NCBI GenBank assembly: GCA_041648175.1
Contig: JBAZPO010000008.1
Location: forward strand, 1-64,000
Reading direction: 5' to 3'
From: Desulfobaccales bacterium
Lineage (GTDB): Bacteria; Desulfobacterota; Desulfobaccia; Desulfobaccales; 0-14-0-80-60-11
DNA: 64,000 nucleotides
The first letter of the stretch is position 1. Each line of letters starts with the position of its first letter. The position numbers were made by a program, and so were the translations under genes. Of this stretch, positions 1 to 7,888 are shown piece after piece. The notes under the pieces were generated by a model. The model made no database searches. It worked only from the letters and a program-made list of their open reading frames with translations, and had not been told where the DNA came from.

Positions 1-2
1 TA

Positions 3-139
3 ATACCAAGTTGCGTCCATAGAAGTAAAAATAGCTTCGGTTTTGTAGGATCGTACCTGCATGTTCGGCCACCATGAGGGCGGACACATAGGTCCGCCCC
101 TACAAAAACAAAATTACCTGTATGAGCGCAACTTGGTAT
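3..139. repeat. MITE-like element family A, copy 1
   Basis: A 137-bp non-coding element bounded by perfect 13-bp terminal inverted repeats (ATACCAAGTTGCG at 3-15 and its reverse complement at 127-139). It is nearly identical along its length to the copy at 377-514. The interior carries a small palindrome around 'gggcggacacataggtccgcccc'-type sequence. There is no open reading frame of its own, so any movement would need a transposase elsewhere. Confidence 0.8.
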
Positions 140-376
140 AAGAGGAGCCTTCGCGGCGCTTGGGCGGAAAGTGGCGTTCCCAAGTACAACTTGGGAATGA
201 GGTTAAAAATTCGCTGCGCACTTCCGGCTCCGAGAAGATTACTTCCCCCTCACCCTAACCCTCTCCCCCATTGGGGAGAGGGGAAAAAGTGGAACCGATT
301 TAATGCTTTATGGTTACTAAAACGGTCACATCTCCTACCCCCTCTCCACCCGCTTCGGGGGGAGAGGGCTGGGGTG

Positions 377-514
377 ATACCAAGTTGCGCTCATAGAAGT
401 AAAAATAGCTTCGGTTTTGTAGAGGCACACTTGCATGCGCGACCACTCTGAGGGCGGACACATAGGTCCGCCCCTACAAAAACTATAATTACCTATATGA
501 CCGCAACTTGGTAT
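377..514. repeat. MITE-like element family A, copy 2
   Basis: A second copy of the element at 3-139, with the same 13-bp terminal inverted repeats (377-389 and 502-514) and scattered point differences inside. It is in the same orientation as copy 1, 237 bp away. Confidence 0.8.
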
Positions 515-602
515 GAGGGGGGCAGAACAACCTCATGCAATTTTCTAACCGGACACTGCTGCCTAATCTAAGTCCCCCTTTTCCAAAGGGGGACTTAGAT
601 TA

Positions 603-690
603 GCACAGGCGAGACGCCTGTGCCACCGAGGAATTTATAAACGCCCAGATTAAGATATCGACCTCAACGAGACTTTTGCAAGAGGCTCAA
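603..690. repeat. interspersed repeat family C, copy 1
   Basis: A block of about 88 bp starting with the palindrome GCACAGGCGAGACGCCTGTG and ending in 'acttttgcaagaggctcaa'. Related blocks lie at 2825-2911 and 9808-9891. The starting palindrome also forms the core of family B elements at 10283-10383 and 17338-17439. Confidence 0.65.
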
Positions 691-792
691 GGTTTTTCTT
701 ATTAGCCCTGACGCTCTCCCACAAGGGGCGAGGGAAATAAGAAGAAAGACCTTTTGGCAATCGCGATAAGATGAGGCAGCCCTTTGCCAAGA

Positions 793-2541
793 TCAATCTT
801 TAGCTGGTTCCTCCGACTCGCTTAAGTCCAAGGCACCGGATTTTTTTAGGGCCGCGAGGCCGCCTTGGACGTTGACGGCGTTACAGAGGCCCGCGGTTTC
901 GAGCTGGCGCAGGGCTTCATAAGAGCGCACGCCGGAGTTGCAGACCACCAGGAGGCGTTTATCCGGCGGGATTTCGCTGAAGCGGTCTTTCAGGGTCTCC
1001 TGGGGGATATTGAGCCAGCGGTCGCCAAAGAGGTCGACGTAGGGCGCAGCGTTGGCGGCGCCGCGCACGTCCAGACAGAGGGTGTCAGCGTCCTTGTCGG
1101 TAAGGAAACACTGCTCAAACTCGGCTACTTCGATGGTACGGTTGTAGCCGTCCAGGATATTTTCCAGGGTGTTGGCCACGGCGTTGACGATATCCAGGGC
1201 CGCGGCGAAAGGCGGGGCGTAAGCCACCTCCAGGTTGGAGAGGTCTTGTAAGTCGGCCTTGAAGGGCAGGAGTGCTGCTATGCTATTGATGCGGCCCACC
1301 AGGGCGTCACCGTTGTGGCTGATACCCTGGGCCCCTAAGAGCTGCCGGGTTTTGCGGTCCGCCACGAGGGCGAGATACATGAGGTCCTGGGTGGGGTAGA
1401 AATGAGCCCGGTCGGCCTGGATGACCAGGGCCTCGACGGCATCAAAGCCTTCCCGAAGGGCCGTAGTAAGGTTCAAGCCGGCCCCGGCCACGGCCAGATC
1501 AAAGGTCTTGAGGGTGAAGGAGCCGACGATGCCATTGAAGGTGGCGCGGCCGCCAGCCAGGTTGGTGCCGATGACGCGGCCCTGGCGGTTGGCCAGAGAC
1601 CCGGAAGGGAAATAGACGGATTTGCCGGTGATGAGGTGGTGGTTGTCGATGCAGTCACCGCCGGCATAAATGTGGGGGTCTGAGGTCTGAAGGCGGCGGT
1701 TGACTTTGATGCCGCCATCGGGTCCAACCAAGAGGCCGGCTTGGCCGGCCAGCTCGGAGTTGGGCACCGCGCCCACCGCGGAGATGACCAGGTCGGCAGG
1801 GAGGACGGCATTATCGGTGACCACTTCCAGGGCAGCGCCGCCGCCGGAGTGAGGCCGGATTTCCTTAATGGACTCCTTAAGGTGAAGTGCGACACCCTTG
1901 CCCTGGAGATGTTTTTGGACCATGCGGGCCATTCCGGCTTCCAGGACGCCGGGGAGGACCTGGGGAGTGATCTCCACCAGGGTGGTCTCCAAACCCCAAA
2001 GGTCGGTCAAGGCTTCGGCCATCTCAATCCCGATGGCGCCGGCCCCGATGATTACGGCGGAGCCCACCTGGCCCTTGGAGATTTGGTCCCGGACGGCCAT
2101 GGCCGCGGTAAGATTGGAGACATTCATGACCCCCGGAAGATCGGCCCCGGGGACAGGAAGGGGGCGAGGGCGACTGCCGGTGGCCAGGACCAGCTCGTCA
2201 TAGGGGAGGTCTTCCTCCTGGCCGGATTCCAGGTCGCGGACGCGCACCAGTTTGGCCGCCCGGTCGATGGCCAGGGCCCGGGTTCGGGTGCGGACCTGGA
2301 CGTCTTTGGCGCCCTCAAAAAATTCCGGCGTCCGCAGCATATGGAAGCTGGTGCTCATCAGCTCCTTGATATCGCTTAAGTCACCGGAGATATAGTAAGG
2401 AATGCCGCAGCCGCCGTAGGAGATGTACTCGCCTTGATCAATCATGGTGACGGTGAAATCGGGGCGCAGGCGTTTGACGCGGCAAGCGACCTTGGGCCCC
2501 AAGGCCACGGCCCCGATGATGACTATGCGTTTGTGCTCCAT
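793..2541 (-). CDS. CoA-disulfide / polysulfide reductase with C-terminal rhodanese domain
   Basis: A 582-aa FAD- and NAD(P)H-dependent pyridine nucleotide-disulfide oxidoreductase of the CoA-disulfide reductase type. After the FAD-binding start (IVIIGAVALGPKVA) comes SYGGCGIPYY, whose single cysteine is the redox-active residue of this family. ATGSRPR and VIIGAGAIGIEMAEAL mark the nucleotide-binding segments. The last ~100 residues are a rhodanese domain (LCLDVRGA and the active-site loop VVCNSGVRS). This fused form is known from persulfide/polysulfide reductases, so the likely role is cytoplasmic reduction of CoA persulfides or polysulfide, which fits a sulfur-using anaerobe. The start at 2541 is preferred over an upstream in-frame start at 2583 because AGAGGAAC lies just before it and family proteins begin here. 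It is a single gene flanked by repeats. Confidence 0.9.
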   Translation of the reverse strand: MEHKRIVIIGAVALGPKVACRVKRLRPDFTVTMIDQGEYISYGGCGIPYYISGDLSDIKELMSTSFHMLRTPEFFEGAKDVQVRTRTRALAIDRAAKLVRVRDLESGQEEDLPYDELVLATGSRPRPLPVPGADLPGVMNVSNLTAAMAVRDQISKGQVGSAVIIGAGAIGIEMAEALTDLWGLETTLVEITPQVLPGVLEAGMARMVQKHLQGKGVALHLKESIKEIRPHSGGGAALEVVTDNAVLPADLVISAVGAVPNSELAGQAGLLVGPDGGIKVNRRLQTSDPHIYAGGDCIDNHHLITGKSVYFPSGSLANRQGRVIGTNLAGGRATFNGIVGSFTLKTFDLAVAGAGLNLTTALREGFDAVEALVIQADRAHFYPTQDLMYLALVADRKTRQLLGAQGISHNGDALVGRINSIAALLPFKADLQDLSNLEVAYAPPFAAALDIVNAVANTLENILDGYNRTIEVAEFEQCFLTDKDADTLCLDVRGAANAAPYVDLFGDRWLNIPQETLKDRFSEIPPDKRLLVVCNSGVRSYEALRQLETAGLCNAVNVQGGLAALKKSGALDLSESEEPAKD

Positions 2542-2976
2542 ATGAGTTCCTCTCTGGCTAAACCAGGCTGCGCTGCCACCCATTGGGCTGCTGATAGAGC
2601 GCTTCCATAGGTTTATGCCGAATGCTGGCTTTTATTGCGTTTGCCATAAATTTATGCCGCTGGCAGAGAAATCCCCCCTAACCCCCCTTTGGCAAAGGGG
2701 GGGATAAGAGGAGCCCAAGCTGAGCTTGGGCTGAAAGTGACGTTCCCAAGTACAACTTGGGAACGAGGTTAAATCCAAATCCCCCTAAACTAAATCCCCC
2801 TTTTTCAAAGGGGGACTTCGATTCGCACAGGCGAGACGCCTGTGCCACCGGGGAATTTATCAACGCCCAGATAAGATTTCGACTGCAACGCGACTTTTGC
2901 AAGAGGCTCAAAAGTTTTTTCTTATTAACCCCTCACCCTACCATTGGGGAGAGGGGAAAAAGTGGAACCGATAAAA
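2542..2976. other. repeat-rich intergenic stretch
   Basis: No gene is seen. Contents in order: a family D-like end (tttgccataaatttatgccg near 2640-2660), G-run/C-run blocks (2670-2703), a GCCCAAGC palindrome (2713-2731), a GTTCCCAAG palindrome (2741-2765), another C-run/G-run block (2780-2815), family C copy 2 (2825-2911), and a degenerate 'cccctcaccctaccattggggagagg' block (2930-2958). Confidence 0.65.
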
Positions 2977-4002
2977 TTATTTTTCCGGAGGATCGGACTT
3001 GCCCGGGTTTTTATGGCGGCCGTTGCAGGTGAGGGTGTCTCGCCGCCAGAGGAGCTGCATCCTGGTGTCCTCCCGGCGATGCTCACAGAGGTCGTGGCCG
3101 CAGATGGGGCACTCCGGTTCCATGCAAGGATCGGCATGGATGAGGATATCAGCCTGGCCCCGGAAGTAATCATCGAGAATATTTTCCAGCTTTTTTACCT
3201 CATCGTGACTGACTTCCAGGGAAAGGTCCCGGGGCAGGATAAGGTGGAAGTCCATAAAGACGTGAGTACCGGACCGGCGGGCGCGCAGTTGATGGATATC
3301 GATCCACATGGGGCGGCGGTGCTCGGCGATCACCCGGCAGATCTCTTCTAAGAGTTCAGGGTCGGAGGTGTCCATAAGGGCGGCTCCGGCCTGGTGAACC
3401 AACCGGGCTCCGGTCACCAGGATATTCAGCCCCACCAGGATGGCCACGGCGCCATCCAGCCAATTCCAACCGGTAAAATAAACGCCGACCAGGCCCAGGA
3501 CGACCCCAGCGGTGGTGTAGACATCGGTGAGGATGTGCTTGCCATCGGCGACCAGGACGATGGATTTGGTGCGCCGGCCGACAACGAGCAGGATGGCGCC
3601 CAGGATAAGGTTAACCAGGGCTGCACCTACAATGAGGATCAGACCCTCTTCCAGTTTGGGAATGGCCTGGGGGTGGAAAAGACGGGGCCATGCCGCATAG
3701 AAGATGCCGAGGGCTGCAAAAACGATGAGGGCTCCTTCAAAGCCGGCGGAAAAATGCTCGACTTTGCCGTGGCCGTACGGGTGAGCGGGATCGGGCCTCT
3801 TGGCGGCCACGAGGATACTGACCAGGGCGAAGCCGGCGGCCACCACGTTGATAATGGACTCCAGGGCGTCGGAGAGGATGGCGGCGGAATTGGTGAAATA
3901 GAAGGCTGTGAACTTGATGGCCATCAGACCCGCGCCGATGAGCAGAGAGGCGGAGATGGCCAGGAGGTGATTTCTGAGGTTGACGTTTGTCTGGGAGTTC
4001 AC
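2977..4002 (-). CDS. cation diffusion facilitator family transporter
   Basis: A 341-aa CDF-family antiporter exporting divalent metal ions (Zn, Fe, Mn, Co or Cd type) across the inner membrane. About six hydrophobic segments occupy residues 10-205. The metal-site signatures are visible: SDALESI in the second helix, HPYGHGKVE, and DGKHILTDV in the fifth. The soluble C-terminal domain (about 210-300) has the IHADP motif typical of CDF dimers. An extra tail follows with CMEPECPICGHDLCEHR, a Cys/His cluster that probably binds metal. Translation starts at GTG 4002. No clear ribosome site precedes it, but TTATAAT lies about 10 bp upstream, so a near-leaderless message is possible. The exact metal cannot be read from sequence. 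Confidence 0.9.
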   Translation of the reverse strand: MNSQTNVNLRNHLLAISASLLIGAGLMAIKFTAFYFTNSAAILSDALESIINVVAAGFALVSILVAAKRPDPAHPYGHGKVEHFSAGFEGALIVFAALGIFYAAWPRLFHPQAIPKLEEGLILIVGAALVNLILGAILLVVGRRTKSIVLVADGKHILTDVYTTAGVVLGLVGVYFTGWNWLDGAVAILVGLNILVTGARLVHQAGAALMDTSDPELLEEICRVIAEHRRPMWIDIHQLRARRSGTHVFMDFHLILPRDLSLEVSHDEVKKLENILDDYFRGQADILIHADPCMEPECPICGHDLCEHRREDTRMQLLWRRDTLTCNGRHKNPGKSDPPEK

Positions 4003-4030
4003 GGACGCATTATAAGGGAAATTAAACTTT

Positions 4031-4214
4031 TATAGCGTTTGCCATAAATTTATGCCGTTGGCTGATTTTTAAATCCCCCTAAATCCCCCTTTTTCAAAGG
4101 GGGACTTTATAAGTAATTCCTTATAGTTCCCCAATTTACCAAAGGGGGCTTAGGGGAGATTTGGGGTGTTAAAGTATCTCCTATTTACGGAAAAAACTTT
4201 TGGCAAACGCTATA
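4031..4214. repeat. MITE-like element family D, copy 1
   Basis: A 184-bp non-coding element with inverted ends TATAGCGTTTGCCA (from 4031) and TGGCAAACGCTATA (to 4214). The interior has two C-run/G-run hairpins (aaatccccct ... aaagggggactt and ttcccc ... gggggatttgggg). Closely similar copies lie at 13682-13862 and 43917-44097, and isolated ends near 2630-2660 and 5937-5951. No coding capacity. Confidence 0.8.
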
Positions 4215-4318
4215 TGTACTTCAATACCTACCATATAATCAGGCAATGGAAAAGCCTCCAGGAGCGTCAGGTTTGACGGAAAAGGAAATTTTCGCAGCCA
4301 GACCGTTAAGAGCGTTGG

Positions 4319-4642
4319 TTACTTATGAAAATGTATGAAGATGTTCTCCCGTTCAAAAACTCCCTTGAGTATTATTTCTTCCTGATCCGATGAAAAGAAG
4401 GGGTGCAGGTCGAACTCTTCTTCGGGGAACCAATCGGTTTCCAGGGTGAGGCCGGAGTCCCTTTGCCGGATGATCAGATGGCCTTCATCGGCCTCTTCCA
4501 GGGGCCAGGCGAGATAAAGGCTGAAGGTCAAGGAATCGGGGGTACGCTGGATGGTGGCTTTCTTGGCCTCCCAGATTTCGTACTTGGGATCGCCGAAACC
4601 GGACAACCAGTAGAGGGTGATATAGTTCAGGCCGTCGAACAT
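4319..4642 (-). CDS. hypothetical protein, 107 aa
   Basis: A small acidic protein with many Glu/Asp and aromatic residues and no signal peptide or membrane segment. I do not recognise a family. Alternating hydrophobic and charged stretches (SLTFSLYLAW, LTLETDWF, NIFIHF) suggest a beta-rich fold. It is kept because it is the longest frame here, runs in the same direction as its neighbours and has reasonable composition. The ribosome site is weak (GGAGCCTCT before ATG), so it may be a chance frame. Confidence 0.45.
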   Translation of the reverse strand: MFDGLNYITLYWLSGFGDPKYEIWEAKKATIQRTPDSLTFSLYLAWPLEEADEGHLIIRQRDSGLTLETDWFPEEEFDLHPFFSSDQEEIILKGVFERENIFIHFHK

Positions 4643-4827
4643 AGAGGCTCCGGGATAGGTCTCGGGGAATTTGTGAAATTATGCGCAAGATAGTTATTAA
4701 ATATAGTTCAGGGGAAATTTGTTGTCAAAGACTTTGTGGGGCTGAGTGGAGGAGCGAAGGGTAGCACTACAGATAAGAATTGTTTGGTTCTATTGGGGTG
4801 GAGGAGCCGATTTCGGATAAACGGGAA

Positions 4828-4849
4828 GCGCCGGGATGGAACCCGGCGC
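4828..4849 (-). terminator. hairpin after the PEP-CTERM gene
   Basis: An 8-bp GC stem (GCGCCGGG / CCCGGCGC) with a 6-nt loop, about 30 bp after the stop of the minus-strand gene ending at 4877. On the minus strand it is followed by TTCCCGTTT, a poor T-tract, so termination may be inefficient. Confidence 0.5.
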
Positions 4850-4876
4850 CTTGGGAAAAATCCGATGAGGGATGAC

Positions 4877-5575
4877 TTACTGCCGACGCCGCCTCCAGGC
4901 CAATAGACCGGTCAGCCCGGAACCCAGGAGCAGCATGGTTGATGGCAAAGGAATAGCTGCATACCGAAGGTCGTCGACTGCGAAGGCATCACTGGCAGCG
5001 GAACTTGGCCCAATCTGGATGGAGGCGATATCAGCGGTGAGGCGCTCAAAGCCCACAAAAATCCCCGGGAGGGGGAAGGTGCCGGGAGGAGGGAAGAAGC
5101 CGCCGGAATACCCAGGCGGCAGGGTCTCCGAAGCCAGGACGGTGAGACTTTCCAAGACACTGTGACCGGCATCATAGGCTGTGACCGTATAATCCCCCAA
5201 GGGGGCGGTGTCAGACAGAAAAATCTGGACGGCAGATTGTAAAGTGGCAAAAGCGGCAGTAATGCCTGCTATGGTCGGGGATGAATAGCCGCCTTCCGTG
5301 CTGCCGGTCAGAACGTGATCCCCCGAACTGGCGCCGTACCCAAAGAGCCAGGGAAACACATCGATTTGGGGGCGGCCAGCCAAAGGCGCCTGGCCAAAGG
5401 TTACCCCCGGATATTGGGTGTCGATCAGGGTTCCTTCGGAAAAGCCCTCAAAGTCGATGAGGGAGCCTCCGGTAAGAACCGGGGTATAGGATTTAATGGG
5501 GGTCGCCATGGCGGTACCCACGGCAAAAATGACGATCAAAGCCAAGGCAAGCATACTGATTTTGAGATGTCGCAT
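4877..5575 (-). CDS. exported PEP-CTERM sorting-domain protein
   Basis: A 232-aa secreted protein. Residues 1-25 form a signal peptide (LKISMLALALIVIFAVGTAMA). The C-terminus, PLPSTMLLLGSG followed by a hydrophobic stretch and WRRRR, is the tripartite PEP-CTERM signal recognised by exosortase. The middle is beta-rich with Gly/Ser/Thr (IDFEGFSEGT, VFPWLFGYGASSGDHVL) and resembles carbohydrate- or surface-binding PEP-CTERM substrates, but no specific function can be assigned. The start at 5575 is fixed by AAGGAGG eight bases upstream; the frame stays open to 5743 without a better site. No exosortase or EPS genes are in this window. The gene is preceded by an unusually AT-rich region (5760-5880). 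Confidence 0.85.
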   Translation of the reverse strand: MRHLKISMLALALIVIFAVGTAMATPIKSYTPVLTGGSLIDFEGFSEGTLIDTQYPGVTFGQAPLAGRPQIDVFPWLFGYGASSGDHVLTGSTEGGYSSPTIAGITAAFATLQSAVQIFLSDTAPLGDYTVTAYDAGHSVLESLTVLASETLPPGYSGGFFPPPGTFPLPGIFVGFERLTADIASIQIGPSSAASDAFAVDDLRYAAIPLPSTMLLLGSGLTGLLAWRRRRQ

Positions 5576-5971
5576 ACAACCTCCTTGGGGTCTACGATTC
5601 TTCGCCAATTGAGGCAGGCCTGGCGATAGTTTTCCGCCAGATCCAAACAGGCCGACAAAGTTTAAGTTTCCTCTCTGGACTGCGGGTGTTCCCTCCTTTA
5701 CAAGAAAATCAGGATGCCTCCAACAGGCACCTTGGTATCTCAATCCTTAATACCCATGGCTTTCCATTGCTGCCCCATAATATAATTAATTTAAATAATA
5801 ATCAATTATATTTATATAAATTAGTAAACTATTAAGCTAATTTTAATTTAAAATAATGCAATTTATACTCATTGTTAAAAAAAACCCTGACCTCCCGCAA
5901 GGCCCGCAAGGGGAGAGGGGAATAGAAGGAAAGAACTTTTGGCAAACGCTATGAGTTAAGCGGGGCTTTGC
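5576..5971. other. AT-rich upstream region plus degenerate repeat
   Basis: Bases 5760-5880 are almost pure A/T and contrast strongly with the GC-rich surroundings. They lie upstream of the PEP-CTERM gene and downstream of uppP, both on the minus strand, so they are the likely promoter/UP-element region of the former. Bases 5881-5951 are a degenerate G-run/C-run repeat ending in a family D end (ttttggcaaacgctat). No gene is seen. Confidence 0.55.
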
Positions 5972-6781
5972 TTATGAAGCAGGGTACTTAAAGACCATGA
6001 CCAGAATCACCGCGGCCAGGATGAGACGGTAAATGGCGAAGGGGATAAAGGTGTGGTGTTGGAGGAAGCGCAGCAGGTACTTGATGGTAAGGTAGCTGGA
6101 GATCACCGCGGCTAAAAAGCCCAGGGTGGCAGGCAAAAGGGGAAGGGTCCCGGCGGGTTCGTTAATCCACTTGGGGAGGTGGTGAAGGCCGGCGCCGGCA
6201 ATAATCGGGGTGGACATCAAAAAGGAGAAGCGGGCGGCGGAGCGGCGGTTGAAGCCCAAAAAGAGGCCCGTGGTCATAGTGATGCCGCTGCGGGAGACCC
6301 CGGGCATGATGGCGAAGGCCTGGGAGATGCCGATCAGAATAGAGTCCTTTAAGGTCATCCCGTCCAGGCGGCGGATATGCCGGGCCATGATCTCGCCCAG
6401 AATGAGGAGCAATCCCACGGCGCCCAGAAGGATGGCGATGCGGGTCGGCTCCCGGAAGATGGTCTCGGCCTGCTTTTCCAGGAACAACCCGGCCAGGGCC
6501 CCGGGAATGGTGGACACAATGAGGAAGAACAGCATCTTGCGTTCCGGGCGGTTATAGCGGGAGGGCGAGATGAAGGCGTGGAACATATCCAGCCAGTCCC
6601 GGTAGAAATAGGCCACCAGAGCGAACAGCGTGCCTACGTGCAGGAGAATGTCGAACCCCAGGCCGCCGGCCTCAACGTGCAGGTAACGCTCCAAGAGGGC
6701 CAGGTGGGCTGAACTGGAGATGGGTAAGAATTCGGTAATACCCTGAACCACGCCGAGCAGGAGAGCTATGAGGGGGTGCAT
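5972..6781 (-). CDS. uppP: undecaprenyl-diphosphatase (UppP/BacA)
   Basis: A 269-aa integral membrane phosphatase that recycles undecaprenyl pyrophosphate to undecaprenyl phosphate for peptidoglycan and other surface-glycan synthesis. Both signatures are present: GVVQGITEFLPISSSAHL near the N-terminus, and PGVSRSGITMTTG at about residues 155-170, which together form the active site. Around eight hydrophobic segments are visible. The start at 6781 matches the family N-terminus; a TTG at 6838 would add 19 non-conserved residues. It is a single gene not obviously in an operon. Confidence 0.95.
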   Translation of the reverse strand: MHPLIALLLGVVQGITEFLPISSSAHLALLERYLHVEAGGLGFDILLHVGTLFALVAYFYRDWLDMFHAFISPSRYNRPERKMLFFLIVSTIPGALAGLFLEKQAETIFREPTRIAILLGAVGLLLILGEIMARHIRRLDGMTLKDSILIGISQAFAIMPGVSRSGITMTTGLFLGFNRRSAARFSFLMSTPIIAGAGLHHLPKWINEPAGTLPLLPATLGFLAAVISSYLTIKYLLRFLQHHTFIPFAIYRLILAAVILVMVFKYPAS

Positions 6782-6913
6782 AGTTGCGGAATGTATCACG
6801 GGAAAGGAGCGCAGGCAATCTGAAAAAGTTGGAGCCAAAAATATTTTATCAATTCATTCCGATAAACGCACTAGTTCCGCAAGTGGTCGGCAATAAAATA
6901 AAACAATCATTAT

Positions 6914-6930
6914 TTATCGTTTAACGATAA
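6914..6930. promoter_or_regulatory. 17-bp perfect palindrome, candidate operator
   Basis: TTATCGTTTAACGATAA: 8-bp arms around one central base, in an AT-rich segment between uppP and the DUF2975/Xre gene pair. Related half-site-like bases (ccgataaacg) occur about 50 bp away. It is a plausible binding site for the Xre-type regulator encoded at 7647, which is inference from position and symmetry. Confidence 0.45.
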
Positions 6931-7101
6931 TTTTATCTTGACGAAGCGCTGCAATTGGATAAAATTGCGGTAGTTTGAAAATCGTTTAGTTGCTTTCCCA
7001 CTTTTCTCATGGCAGAGGCAACAGGGAGAAGCCAGGTGCAAAGGAAAGCAAGATTCAGGCATTGAGCCTCATCGAACCCAGCGCGGAGGAGGAGTTGAGC
7101 C

Positions 7102-7638
7102 ATGGAGAATACCCAACGCATCATAAGCGTGAGCCGCAAGTTAAGGATTACCTGTAAATGGTTGATTATCTGCCTGCCGATAATATATGGGGTCTTTTGG
7201 ACTTTCTTCAATCAGCTCTATGGCATGGGGCCATTGGTTCCTTTGCCGGTGCGCGTGGATCATGATCTTCCCCGCCTGACGCGGTTTCTGGCCTTCCTGG
7301 CCGATATGATTCCCATGGTGGCTATCATTTACGGTTTGCAAAAACTTGAAGGACTATTCCGGCTCTATGAAAAAGGCTTGATATTCACCGAGCGGCATGT
7401 GAGATGTTTTCGCAGTCTGGGCCGGACGCTGATCGTTTGGGTGGGGTGCGATGTGGTGAGAAATTCATTGTTGAGCATGGTCCTGACATTGGACAAAACA
7501 CCAGGGACGAGGGTAATCACAGTGGGGTTCGGTTCAGCAGACTTCGCCGCGGTATTCGTGGGCATCGTGGTGCTGATCATCTCCTGGGTGATGGATGAAG
7601 GTCGAAAGATTCAGGAAGACCAGGCGCTTATCATCTAG
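7102..7638 (+). CDS. DUF2975 family membrane protein
   Basis: A 178-aa protein with four hydrophobic segments (roughly residues 18-36, 62-82, 108-128 and 143-165). It fits the DUF2975 family, whose members are usually encoded next to a small Xre/YozG-type regulator, exactly as here (the next gene starts 8 bp after this stop). RLYEKGLIFTERHVRCFRSLG is the family's typical central stretch. The molecular function is unknown. It is the first plus-strand gene of the window and probably forms a two-gene operon with 7647-7859. GGAGGAGGAG just upstream of ATG 7102 is a good ribosome site. Confidence 0.8.
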   Translation: MENTQRIISVSRKLRITCKWLIICLPIIYGVFWTFFNQLYGMGPLVPLPVRVDHDLPRLTRFLAFLADMIPMVAIIYGLQKLEGLFRLYEKGLIFTERHVRCFRSLGRTLIVWVGCDVVRNSLLSMVLTLDKTPGTRVITVGFGSADFAAVFVGIVVLIISWVMDEGRKIQEDQALII

Positions 7639-7646
7639 GAATTGCT

Positions 7647-7859
7647 ATGACTATCATAATTAATTTGGACGTCATTCTTGCCAAACGGAAGGTCAAATCA
7701 AAAGAACTGGCTGAGTATGTCGGCATCACCGAGCAAAATCTATCGCTGATCAAAACCGGAAAAGTGAAAGGAATTCGGTTATCGACCTTGAATTCCATCT
7801 GCGCATACTTAGGTTGTCAGCCTGGAGATATCCTGGAATACCGAGAGACTGACTCCTGA
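7647..7859 (+). CDS. Xre/Cro-type HTH regulator (YozG-like)
   Basis: A 70-aa protein that is little more than a helix-turn-helix. KELAEYVGITEQNLSLIKTG supplies the turn and recognition helix, and LCQPGDILEY-like residues (LGCQPGDILEYRE) end the domain as in the YozG family. It follows the DUF2975 gene by 8 bp and is likely co-transcribed. In known pairs the regulator controls its own operon, and the palindrome at 6914-6930 is a candidate target. Confidence 0.85.
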   Translation: MTIIINLDVILAKRKVKSKELAEYVGITEQNLSLIKTGKVKGIRLSTLNSICAYLGCQPGDILEYRETDS

Positions 7860-7888
7860 CCACATGCTCAGGACAAAGTCGCCAGGAA

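Larger units (their letters stand above)
140..792. other. repeat-filled gene-free stretch
   Basis: No credible gene is seen. Besides family A copy 2 (377-514), the stretch holds a GTTCCCAAG palindrome at 176-198, two CT-rich 'ccctctcccc' blocks (245-285 and 330-372), a G-run/C-run hairpin near 570-600, and a family C repeat at 603-690. The 109-codon frame at 122-451 is made wholly of these repeats and is not considered a gene. Confidence 0.7.

Noticed and set aside
122..451. 109-codon plus-strand open frame at the left edge
   Set aside because: It is composed entirely of interspersed repeats (family A ends, a GTTCCCAAG palindrome, CT-rich blocks) and has no ribosome site.
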